Source: a virus
DNA: 24,784 bases
IMG/VR virus record: IMGVR_UViG_3300033146_003836
Span: 1 to 24,784 of that record
Strand: one strand, 5' to 3'
Made by a program: the position numbers and the translations under genes. Shown piece by piece: positions 17,182 to 24,368 of the stretch (its first letter is position 1; each line of letters opens with the position of its first letter). The notes under the pieces are model-generated. The model worked only from the letters and a program-made list of their open reading frames with translations. It was not told the DNA's origin and did no database searches.

Positions 17182-17206
17182 TTCTTTCTGCTAGTTTAGG
17201 AAAGAA
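17182..17206 (-). other. Inverted repeat in the gap upstream of the 193-aa gene
   Basis: TTCTTTC and GAAAGAA form a 7-bp stem with an 11-nt loop. No T tract follows on the minus strand, so it is not a standard terminator, and no late-type element was found in this 110-nt gap. It also holds a direct repeat, TTAGGAAAG. It may be an mRNA processing or stability site, or chance. Confidence 0.3.
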
Positions 17207-17251
17207 ATTTCTCACTAATAATATACAATGAACAATATTATTAATATTAAT

Positions 17252-19711
17252 TTATCCAAACTCAAAACCTAACGGCTCAGTACTTCTTTTCCAAGAATCC
17301 TTAAGTTTATCTACATCTTGTTGACCTTCAGATTTCAATTCAGATCCGTTAAGTTGTAACATCCCATCACCACCAGGAATTTGATTTCCAAATGTTGATC
17401 TAATATTACCTAATACTATTTTAGATAATGCTAATGTCATATCTTTAATAGGTTGAGAAGTAACAATCTCATCTAATGTCAGAGATGATTTATATTTAAT
17501 CCCAATTCTTAATGAATTTGAAGGAGTAGGATAAATAAATAATCTTTTATTCAGAACTTCCCAAGTTACATTAGTTCCTAATATATTATTAAGATCTTGT
17601 TGAGCGTTTAATGCTATACTATAGTCAGCAGCAGATTTCATAAACCCAGCTGCTCCTTTTCCACCACCAAACATTTTTTGAATAAAAATATTACCCATCA
17701 GGTCATCTCTACCACCATAATATCCTGATGGATATCTAGGCTCCATTATTATCTCTGTAATATTTTTATCACCACCTATACCAGCCGGAATTTCCCAACC
17801 ATTTCTGGCATTACCGGCTAAGTTAGCATATACAATATTCTCTTGAAAATTTCTCCATTTATTCCAATGATATACAGCCTCAGAAATATTATCTTCTACT
17901 TGTTCATCAGTTATTTCTACAGGAACAAGTGGTGCTCCTAATTTAGCACGAACCCAACGAAATATTTCTGAATAATCTTGATATGTTCCAATAGTAGATT
18001 CATCATCTTCACCTAAGTCTATAGTATCATTACCCCAAACTAAATCTAAGGCAGATGCAGTATCTCCATCTGAAATACTTATAAGAGATTCTTTTCCTTT
18101 AGTTGTTGAAATAAGAACTAATCTACCTTCTCCATCATCAGATACAGAATCTAAACCTATTACTTGAGCATCTCTTATAGATTGTTTTATCTCTTCTAAT
18201 GTAACATTATTAACATCTAAAGCAGCTGATGAAATATCTATTTCTCTAGTTTCTTTATCTGTAGCTATTTTAATTAAACAATTAGTTGATAGGTCTATAG
18301 GAGATAATAATCTTATATCAGATGTAATAACAGCAGAAGCTTCAGAGCCTTTATCTATAATTATAGATATTTCATCTAATTCAACTTCTGTCCATCCGTC
18401 TGAGTTGAAATATACTCTTATTAAAAGTTCTACTTCTTCATTAAAAAATAACTCTGAGAATTTCGCCTCAAACAAATCAATATCAGATGTTTGATTAAAA
18501 CTACCATCACCTGTTCTCCAAGCACCATTATAATAGAAATACCAAGTTAAACCCATTTTAACTGTAAAATTAAGTCCTTCAGATCCGTCAACTATAATAT
18601 CTTGGATTTCATTTTCTTTAAATCCTTGACCATATGATATATCAACATATGGTCTTTGGTTATCGTACGGTGTAAGAGGAGCTGTTTCAAGAGGATAATT
18701 CTTATTATGTTGAGTCTTATCATATATTTGTAATTCGTCAATATGATGGAAATTATCATTTAATCCTTTAAGGTGAAGGTTAGTTCTTACGTCTTGTCTG
18801 TCAACATCTGTTATAAATACTTTAGTTAATTTACCATTTATAAAGAATTGACCTATTTGTTGATTGAAGTTGAATTCAAATGAAGAATACTCATTTATAC
18901 AATTTGACCATAATCCTAAATCTTCATCTACTATAAGGTTTCCCTCATAATCATACATTTTCAAGTCGATATGAGATTCTGTGTTATGAGTTAATATGAT
19001 AGCATTTCTGTTATCGCCATTTTGTTTAAGAGATAGAAATTCAACATTCTCAGTTGGAGCGTTAGGTATAACTGGTTCAAAAACTCCGCCTAACAAATCT
19101 ATCAAACTTAACACACTCTCGTCTATATGAGGATGTATTTGCATCCTATTTCCATACTCATTAGTTTTAATTTTAATTCTATTAGAATTATCTCTAAAAC
19201 AAGAAAACCCTTCATTCTGTATACTTAATGATAAAGCATTATATATATCCGTATTATCAGCATTAGTATTTAATGTAAAACTAATGTCTGTAAACACACC
19301 TTCGTTTTCTAATGTTATTCCATATACATCAGTCTGTATAATAGGAATTACTGGATCGATACTTTTGAAAGTCTGCTCTCCAGTAGCATTATTAAAATCA
19401 GGTTTTAGCCAAAGTTTAATACTACCTTCATTTAATAGAGCTCCAAATGATTCTTCCTCATAAATAACTTCTCCAGATAAAACTCCATGTTTGCTAAATC
19501 CAAAAACATCAAAATCTTGAGTGACTGCGTTACCTGTTATACTTAAAGGTTCTTTAGAGCCTATTGAATATATAGAGTCGAAATTAGTGTCGAAATTTAC
19601 AGCGAATACTAGATCATCACTCCATTTCCTTAATACTATTTTTCCTTGTTTATCTTTTTTAAATCTTTTATCATTACTATATTCAATATTACGAAATGTT
19701 TCTTTAATCAT
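17252..19711 (-). CDS. Neck protein fused to an N-terminal LamG-like lectin region (gp13-like C-terminus)
   Basis: The product has 819 residues. Residues about 570-819 resemble T4-family gp13, a head-completion neck protein: SEIFRWVRAKLGAPLVPVEI, then DEQVEDNISEAVYHWNKW, then NKRLFIYPTP and a beta strand-rich end. Canonical gp13 is only about 310 residues, so the N-terminal 570 are extra. They contain LamG-like halves (about 30-120 and 230-340: SIKLWLKPDF, FFINGKLTKVFI, HHIDELQIYDK) split by a beta-rich module (about 125-215). A jelly-roll-like region (350-455) and another module (about 460-555, GRLVLISTTKGKESLISISD) come before the neck part. Ribosome site AAGGA lies 7 nt before the ATG, and a late-type element 26 nt upstream. 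It is the first gene of the late block. Confidence 0.7.
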   Translation of the reverse strand: MIKETFRNIEYSNDKRFKKDKQGKIVLRKWSDDLVFAVNFDTNFDSIYSIGSKEPLSITGNAVTQDFDVFGFSKHGVLSGEVIYEEESFGALLNEGSIKLWLKPDFNNATGEQTFKSIDPVIPIIQTDVYGITLENEGVFTDISFTLNTNADNTDIYNALSLSIQNEGFSCFRDNSNRIKIKTNEYGNRMQIHPHIDESVLSLIDLLGGVFEPVIPNAPTENVEFLSLKQNGDNRNAIILTHNTESHIDLKMYDYEGNLIVDEDLGLWSNCINEYSSFEFNFNQQIGQFFINGKLTKVFITDVDRQDVRTNLHLKGLNDNFHHIDELQIYDKTQHNKNYPLETAPLTPYDNQRPYVDISYGQGFKENEIQDIIVDGSEGLNFTVKMGLTWYFYYNGAWRTGDGSFNQTSDIDLFEAKFSELFFNEEVELLIRVYFNSDGWTEVELDEISIIIDKGSEASAVITSDIRLLSPIDLSTNCLIKIATDKETREIDISSAALDVNNVTLEEIKQSIRDAQVIGLDSVSDDGEGRLVLISTTKGKESLISISDGDTASALDLVWGNDTIDLGEDDESTIGTYQDYSEIFRWVRAKLGAPLVPVEITDEQVEDNISEAVYHWNKWRNFQENIVYANLAGNARNGWEIPAGIGGDKNITEIIMEPRYPSGYYGGRDDLMGNIFIQKMFGGGKGAAGFMKSAADYSIALNAQQDLNNILGTNVTWEVLNKRLFIYPTPSNSLRIGIKYKSSLTLDEIVTSQPIKDMTLALSKIVLGNIRSTFGNQIPGGDGMLQLNGSELKSEGQQDVDKLKDSWKRSTEPLGFEFG

Positions 19712-19737
19712 ATCTTATCCTTATAACTTATATCTAT

Positions 19738-19749
19738 TATTATCTTTCC
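19738..19749 (-). promoter_or_regulatory. Putative late promoter element before the LamG/neck gene
   Basis: The minus strand reads GGAAAGATAATA, one base different from the adhesin copy, 26 nt before the ATG. It opens the late block and lies in a 115-nt divergent region whose other side carries an early-type promoter. Confidence 0.5.
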
Positions 19750-19782
19750 AGTTAGATATAATAGAGGTAAAGATATAATTAC

Positions 19783-19811
19783 TTGACGAAAGTTTAATTT
19801 TTTTGTATAGT
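19783..19811 (+). promoter_or_regulatory. Sigma70-type promoter of the 84-aa gene
   Basis: TTGACG, a 17-nt spacer (AAAGTTTAATTTTTTTG) and TATAGT. The predicted start is about 9 nt before the ATG, at the edge of the Shine-Dalgarno sequence AAGGAG. Upstream at 19767-19779 is GTAAAGATATAAT, a partial + strand match to the late element. Confidence 0.78.
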
Positions 19812-19826
19812 TAATAAGGAGAAAAT

Positions 19827-20081
19827 ATGAGCGAAAATATATTACATGACTATATGAGAGAATGTAGAAAGTTTGGAATACAATCTCTTTGTGTGAGTGG
19901 TCTTGGAAATGATATAGAAATTCAAGTCGAATGTTTATCTGATAAAACGCCAGAGTATGACAAAATGACTACTATGAATTTATATGATGAAGATGAATTA
20001 ATAATAAGATATAGTCGTATGTTAAGATATTCATATTTAAATTTTGAAAATGTAAAATTAGAGATATTAAAATACACTTGA
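19827..20081 (+). CDS. Small acidic protein of unknown function (early cluster)
   Basis: This 84-residue protein begins MSENILHDYMRECRKFGIQ, with a beta-rich middle (DIEIQVECL) and an acidic stretch (NLYDEDELI). It has no signal peptide, membrane segment or metal motif. The ribosome site AAGGAG stands 5 nt before the ATG, and the gene has its own early-type promoter. Its stop codon TGA is part of the -35 box of the next promoter. It is a typical host-takeover-size protein of a phage early region, but nothing in it names a target. Confidence 0.75.
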   Translation: MSENILHDYMRECRKFGIQSLCVSGLGNDIEIQVECLSDKTPEYDKMTTMNLYDEDELIIRYSRMLRYSYLNFENVKLEILKYT

Positions 20082-20106
20082 CAAAAATTAATTTTTTTGA
20101 TATACT
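20078..20106 (+). promoter_or_regulatory. Sigma70-type promoter of the transglycosylase-chemoreceptor operon
   Basis: TTGACA, a 17-nt spacer (AAAATTAATTTTTTTGA) and TATACT. The -35 box contains the stop codon of the 84-aa gene. The predicted start is about 19 nt before the GTG of the transglycosylase gene. Confidence 0.8.
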
Positions 20107-20131
20107 TATAGGAAGTAGGAGTTGAAAAGTA

Positions 20132-20983
20132 GTGATAGAAAAAATAGAAAAAACAAATAAGGTGGAAGTGGTGAAAGAAAATAGAGTATATAAAAGAAAA
20201 GTATCTATGTGGCACGGATTAGGTTTCATTACTGGATTATTAAGTTATTTGGTATTAGCTCTTTTTATGTCTTCTATGAATATGAAGAAAGAGCTAATTA
20301 TAGAAGAAAAAAAAGAGCTGGAAAGTTTCACTGAAGCTATATCTAAGCTAGAGGGGAAATATAACAAAATAGACTTAATTCCAGAGAACCTTAGACACAC
20401 AATAGAGCTAGAAGATAAAAAAGCAGAAGATTATATAATTAATAAAGATGATGTAAAAATACATATTATAAATACAAAGTATGAAATGTTTCTTATGAAT
20501 AAATACAAAGTCCCAATTTATCTTAGAAACTATACTACCAAATTATGTAGATACTACAATATAGAATTAACTAAATTCTTAGGAATGATTCAAATAGAAA
20601 GTTGGTGGGGTAAACATAAAGATTATAAGAAATTTACTATTGATAGAACATATGGACCTAATAAAGAATATGCTGATATAGGTCTTGCTCAACTAAGCAG
20701 TAGATACTTTACTTTTTTTGAAGAAGAACATTTTGATTTTCAATTACTTTATTCATTAGGTTATGAAAGAAATAAATTTGATGCGAAAGATGATATAATA
20801 AACCTACAAGTAGCAGCATCTTATTTCTCATGGCTACAAAGTTATTTTCATGGAGATATTGAATCATCATTGGTAGGATATAATGCTGGGCCGTATGTTT
20901 CCAAGATACCTTTGAGAAGTCTTATATACACGAAGGCTATAATGAATAATTATGAGTATGTAGAACAAGCGAAATTATATTAA
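20132..20983 (+). CDS. Membrane-anchored lytic transglycosylase (SLT type)
   Basis: This 283-residue protein cuts the glycan strands of peptidoglycan. Residues 1-27 are charged and cytoplasmic, 28-47 form one membrane segment (GLGFITGLLSYLVLALFM), and about 52-75 look like a coiled stalk. The catalytic domain runs from about 135 to 275 with the family motifs in order: Glu156 in MIQIES, GLAQLS at 184-189, and YNAG at 250-253. The domain would face the periplasm. The GTG start was chosen because AGGAG lies 10 nt upstream and an ATG-initiated version would lose the N-terminal tail. The membrane segment lacks a clear cleavage site, so it is an anchor or a signal-arrest-release type. It is the first gene of the operon that contains the chemoreceptor. 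Lysis enzyme or entry-site wall remodeller are both possible. Confidence 0.85.
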   Translation: MIEKIEKTNKVEVVKENRVYKRKVSMWHGLGFITGLLSYLVLALFMSSMNMKKELIIEEKKELESFTEAISKLEGKYNKIDLIPENLRHTIELEDKKAEDYIINKDDVKIHIINTKYEMFLMNKYKVPIYLRNYTTKLCRYYNIELTKFLGMIQIESWWGKHKDYKKFTIDRTYGPNKEYADIGLAQLSSRYFTFFEEEHFDFQLLYSLGYERNKFDAKDDIINLQVAASYFSWLQSYFHGDIESSLVGYNAGPYVSKIPLRSLIYTKAIMNNYEYVEQAKLY

Positions 20984-20995
20984 GGAGAGATAAAT

Positions 20996-21187
20996 TTGAA
21001 AAGAGTTATTGTTAAAGATTTTAATGTCAGGATGTTACATCATAATGTAAAAGTAGGAAGGTTAATTCCTATGGAAAATATTATCAAAGTTGTAGAAAAC
21101 AAAGATGGTAAGGTTGAGTTTTTATATGCGTATAAAACACACTTTACAACAACTGATGAGCTGGAAAGATATACTATAGAGGTATAA
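20996..21187 (+). CDS. Small protein of unknown function between transglycosylase and chemoreceptor
   Basis: The 63-residue basic protein starts at TTG with a strong AAGGAGAG 6 nt upstream. It has no membrane segment. The sequence suggests a small beta-rich fold (KRVIVKDFNVRML, VGRLIPMENIIKVVENKDGKVEFLYAY). It begins 12 nt after the transglycosylase stop and ends 1 nt before the chemoreceptor ATG, so all three are cotranscribed and probably coupled. Confidence 0.72.
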   Translation: MKRVIVKDFNVRMLHHNVKVGRLIPMENIIKVVENKDGKVEFLYAYKTHFTTTDELERYTIEV

Positions 21188-21188
21188 G

Positions 21189-22928
21189 ATGAATATAGTT
21201 AGAAAATATAATACGATAATAGGAAGATTTGCTATTATCACAGGGTTTGTTTTGTTCTCTGTTATTACGGCTGGTCTAATATTTCAAGAGCGAGCTTTTA
21301 TCAAAATAGTTTCAGAGGAAATTATAAAAGGAAAACAAGAACAGATAAATTCTATAGCAGACGATTTAAAATTTGAGATAAAATCAGCTATATATACAAA
21401 AGCTAAATCAAAAAATCTGATTGGTAATTCTTATTTATATATAATAGACACTAGTGGTGTCTTTTATTATCATCCAAAAGTTGAACTTATAAATAAGAAT
21501 TACTCAACAGCAGATTTTTTCAAGAAGATAGTTTCTTTAAAAAGTAATACTGGGAATATACATTATATATTTGAGGGAATATCTAAAACTGGAATATTTA
21601 AAAGAATTGGAGATAAGTTTTATGTACTTACATACAATGATTCTGAGTTATATTCTATAAATAAGACTATAAATACATTCTTGTTTATAGGAATGTTTGT
21701 TGTTTTATTATTATCTGTATTCCTAATATTCTTTTTGGATATGATCGTTACTAATAAAATAATAAAAATAAATCAAGAACTAAAGAATAAATCAAATGGC
21801 GATTTTACAGATATACCTAGCTTTTGGTATAAAAATGAAAATAAATTTGATATTTTTCACTCTTTAACTAGATACACAATTGATTTATTTACTAGATTAA
21901 GTAAAACAATTTTAGATATTAAAAACATATCTAAAACACTAGAAAACAAATTTGAAATTATAAATAATGTTGTAGATGATAATGAGATAGTTCTAAAAGA
22001 AACAGTAAATACAGTTAATAACATAGAAAAAAATGTGAATAATGTAGTTGGTGTAATAACAGAGAAATTCAATTCAATACAGGAAGATATGAATAAATCG
22101 GTTGAAGTTGTAGAAAATGAAGTGTATAATCAACAAGCATTTACAGAAGAGTCTACTGCGGCTGTAGAACAGATGGTATCTAATATAAAAAGTATTAATA
22201 ATAATAACAATATTTCCAAGAGTAAAATAGATAGCCTTGTTAATCTTGGTGCTTCTGGATTAGAGCATCAAACTAAACTAAAAAAATCTGTAGAAAACAC
22301 TATATTAGCTATGAGTGAGTTAGTTAAGACGAATAAACTTATAACTAATATATCAAATCAAACATCTATATTATCTATAAATGCAGCAATAGAATCTGCT
22401 CATGCTGGAGAATATGGAAAAGGATTTGCTGTTGTCTCTGGAGAAATTGGAAAATTAGCAGAGAACTCAGCAAAACAATCTAAAGCTATAGATTCTCTAA
22501 CAAAAGAGTTATTAAAAGATTTAGATGGAATGTCAACTATATCTAATATAACATATAATTCATATAATGACATTATAGAGGTTATTAAAGATGTCGATAG
22601 AATATCATCTGAAATATCTTCATCATTACAAGAACAGACTACAGGTTCTGAAGAGATAGTTGTCTCTATGGTAGAACTAAAAGATAGTTTTCATAATGTG
22701 AATAAGGCTATAGAAAAGACATCTGAATCTAGTATATTTCTTAAAGATGGTGTTAAGGAATTAAATAGTTCTTGCGAGACTATTAAAGACTCAATGGTTG
22801 AGCTGACTGTTGAAACAAATAAAACTATAGAAAGTTCAAATAAGATAAAAATATCTATCGATGACTCATCAGATGCTTTATCTGATTTAATAGATGATTT
22901 AAAATTCTTTAAAATAAAGGATATATAG
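21189..22928 (+). CDS. Phage-encoded methyl-accepting chemotaxis protein
   Basis: This is a 579-residue transmembrane chemoreceptor. Membrane segments lie at about 11-32 and 163-186, with a periplasmic sensor between them. The sensor resembles a small Cache-type domain (YLYIIDTSGVFYYHPKVEL, then IFKRIGDKFYVLTYN). After a short linker comes a long helical hairpin whose tip, about 386-430 (TNISNQTSILSINAAIESAHAGE, GKGFAVVSGEIGKLAENS), is the CheA/CheW-binding signature of the family. An arginine usual in the EVRKLA motif is Gly (EIGKLA). No HAMP domain is obvious, and no CheR-tether pentapeptide is present at the C-terminus (ends KIKDI). The hairpin looks full length, so signalling capacity is plausible. 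A GAGG site precedes the ATG. Residue features are seen; the host-steering role is inference. Confidence 0.93.
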   Translation: MNIVRKYNTIIGRFAIITGFVLFSVITAGLIFQERAFIKIVSEEIIKGKQEQINSIADDLKFEIKSAIYTKAKSKNLIGNSYLYIIDTSGVFYYHPKVELINKNYSTADFFKKIVSLKSNTGNIHYIFEGISKTGIFKRIGDKFYVLTYNDSELYSINKTINTFLFIGMFVVLLLSVFLIFFLDMIVTNKIIKINQELKNKSNGDFTDIPSFWYKNENKFDIFHSLTRYTIDLFTRLSKTILDIKNISKTLENKFEIINNVVDDNEIVLKETVNTVNNIEKNVNNVVGVITEKFNSIQEDMNKSVEVVENEVYNQQAFTEESTAAVEQMVSNIKSINNNNNISKSKIDSLVNLGASGLEHQTKLKKSVENTILAMSELVKTNKLITNISNQTSILSINAAIESAHAGEYGKGFAVVSGEIGKLAENSAKQSKAIDSLTKELLKDLDGMSTISNITYNSYNDIIEVIKDVDRISSEISSSLQEQTTGSEEIVVSMVELKDSFHNVNKAIEKTSESSIFLKDGVKELNSSCETIKDSMVELTVETNKTIESSNKIKISIDDSSDALSDLIDDLKFFKIKDI

Positions 22929-23257
22929 TGTTTGTATCATATATAGAATTCAAAGATACAAACTGGAATATCTGTGATATTTGCGAAATTAAAACAGCGG
23001 AATTTCATATATTAAAACAACTTAATAAAATCAAGAGAGGTATTCCTATAGACGCTTCTCTTGATCTTATTAAACATATAAAACAATTTAAAAAAGTTTA
23101 TGTCTCCTATTTAACCCTAAATGAATTAAGAGAAATATCTATACACTCTAAAGGTATAGACGAAATCATAGATAAGCTAACAGAATTAGAAATAGAAAAA
23201 ATCTTTTGTCATAAATGTATACGTATTATCTTTGCTGAAGTTGACGGAAATACTTGA
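22928..23257 (+). CDS. Protein with two CxxC pairs, translated from the chemoreceptor operon
   Basis: The 109-residue protein has two CxxC pairs at 16/19 and 94/97, which could bind one zinc ion between the ends of the chain. The middle is helical and basic (about residues 25-60). The start is GTG, sharing one base with the chemoreceptor TAG (TAGTG), with AAAGGA upstream, so the two are translationally coupled. Its stop TGA lies in the -35 box of the next promoter. The function is unknown. Because it is coupled to the chemoreceptor, a partner role is worth considering. Confidence 0.7.
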   Translation: MFVSYIEFKDTNWNICDICEIKTAEFHILKQLNKIKRGIPIDASLDLIKHIKQFKKVYVSYLTLNELREISIHSKGIDEIIDKLTELEIEKIFCHKCIRIIFAEVDGNT

Positions 23258-23282
23258 CAAAAGTTTATTTCTATGATATAAT
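23254..23282 (+). promoter_or_regulatory. Consensus sigma70-type promoter of the 71-aa/replication genes
   Basis: TTGACA, a 17-nt spacer (AAAGTTTATTTCTATGA) and TATAAT, a perfect match to both consensus boxes at the optimal spacing. The predicted start is about 13 nt before the ATG, next to the AGGAG ribosome site. Confidence 0.9.
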
Positions 23283-23301
23283 AGATTAATAGGAGATTAT
23301 T

Positions 23302-23517
23302 ATGTTAACAAGAGATTTGCTTATAGCTGTAGTAAAAGAATTAGAAAAGAATAATATAAGATTAGCATTTTGTGCAAATAAAGAATTAGGATTAGATGGA
23401 CCGTTTGTAGGTATAAATGCTGAACAGGTTGAAGAGATTATAAATTATGATATAGCATATCGTATGGAACATGGAGAACCTAACGCTTTAAGGGAGGTTA
23501 CGCAGTGTCAAAAATAA
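23302..23517 (+). CDS. Small protein of unknown function upstream of the replication gene
   Basis: The 71-residue protein starts MLTRDLLIAVVKELEKNNI with AGGAG 6 nt before the ATG. The first 20 residues look like an amphipathic helix. There are two Cys, neither in a metal-like pair. It has the strongest promoter in the window and overlaps the next gene by 13 nt. No family was recognised. Confidence 0.72.
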   Translation: MLTRDLLIAVVKELEKNNIRLAFCANKELGLDGPFVGINAEQVEEIINYDIAYRMEHGEPNALREVTQCQK

Positions 23518-24368
23518 AAAACTTTGCGTATGATGACGAGACTATAGATTGGAGAGTTCCGATCGAAACATCTCTTTTAATAGATAAAAATATACCAGAT
23601 AATGCTTTAAGATTATATTTAGTTCTTCTATCTTATGCAAGAAATAAAACTACAGCATTTCCATCAAGAGAAACATTAGCTAATAATATAGGTAAAACTA
23701 CTAGAACAGTAGATACACTTAAAAATAAATTAAAACAACTTGGCTTATTAAGTTGGGAAAGTAAATTTAATGGTAGTAATATATATAATTTCTATACTTT
23801 ATTAAAATATGAGCCTATAATTAAAGGTGTTACTAAACCAAAGAAAATTAAGAAAGTTCTATTAACTTCTAAGAAAGAGAATTCTATTCCAAAAGAAAAA
23901 AACGAGCCTATAACTAAAGAAGAAGGGTTTGTATATACACCAGAGAAGAAGCCTAAGAGTAGTTCATCTAAATACGAGCCTATAATAAAAATCTTTAAAG
24001 AAAAGTATAAGGAAGTTTGTGATAATCATAGAGATGAATTAGAAAGATTTACTACATCTGGATGGATAGATAATCCTATATATATTCCAACAGTAGGTGA
24101 TTTCAGAAATCTTAAATGGTATGAAGAAACATATGGAGAAGCAGGACTTAAAAAAATAGAAATAGGTTTCAATTTTCTTAGAGAGTTTTTAGTTGAAGAG
24201 GTAGGTTATGGTTTGTTTTATAATGGAAACGGAACAGAACTTGTACCAACAATAAGTCTATTCTTAAAAGCTAAAATAGAACACGATAAGCTTATAAGAT
24301 TCGCAACAGATGAACTTGAAATTATAAGAAGAAAACAAATAGTTGAAGAAAGGAAAAAGGTAGGATAA
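23505..24368 (+). CDS. Replication-type winged-helix protein
   Basis: The product has 287 residues. Residues about 28-95 form a winged-helix domain of the phage/plasmid replication initiator type (HTH_36-like): NALRLYLVLLSYAR, then AFPSRETLANNIGKTTRTVDTLKNKLKQLGLL. A basic, Lys-rich linker (about 110-150) leads to a C-terminal helical region (about 160-287) with no ATPase motif. Such proteins usually bind origin DNA or load the helicase, but a transcription regulator is possible. The GTG start overlaps the 71-aa gene by 13 nt and is preceded by AGGGAGG. Its last base overlaps the ATG of the next gene. Confidence 0.75.
   Translation: MSKIKNFAYDDETIDWRVPIETSLLIDKNIPDNALRLYLVLLSYARNKTTAFPSRETLANNIGKTTRTVDTLKNKLKQLGLLSWESKFNGSNIYNFYTLLKYEPIIKGVTKPKKIKKVLLTSKKENSIPKEKNEPITKEEGFVYTPEKKPKSSSSKYEPIIKIFKEKYKEVCDNHRDELERFTTSGWIDNPIYIPTVGDFRNLKWYEETYGEAGLKKIEIGFNFLREFLVEEVGYGLFYNGNGTELVPTISLFLKAKIEHDKLIRFATDELEIIRRKQIVEERKKVG

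Noticed and set aside
19922-20229. Two minus-strand frames opposite the 84-aa and transglycosylase starts
   Set aside because: They are very rich in Phe/Tyr/Ser from AT bias, overlap two promoters and well-supported genes, and have no ribosome site.
21857-22072. Minus-strand frame inside the chemoreceptor
   Set aside because: It is antisense to the helical hairpin region, with composition explained by the codon pattern of the + strand gene.
21189-22928. Chemoreceptor as host DNA next to an integrated prophage
   Set aside because: It is 1 nt from a phage-type gene upstream, shares a base with the gene downstream, and lies between phage-style promoters, with no attachment site or integrase seen.
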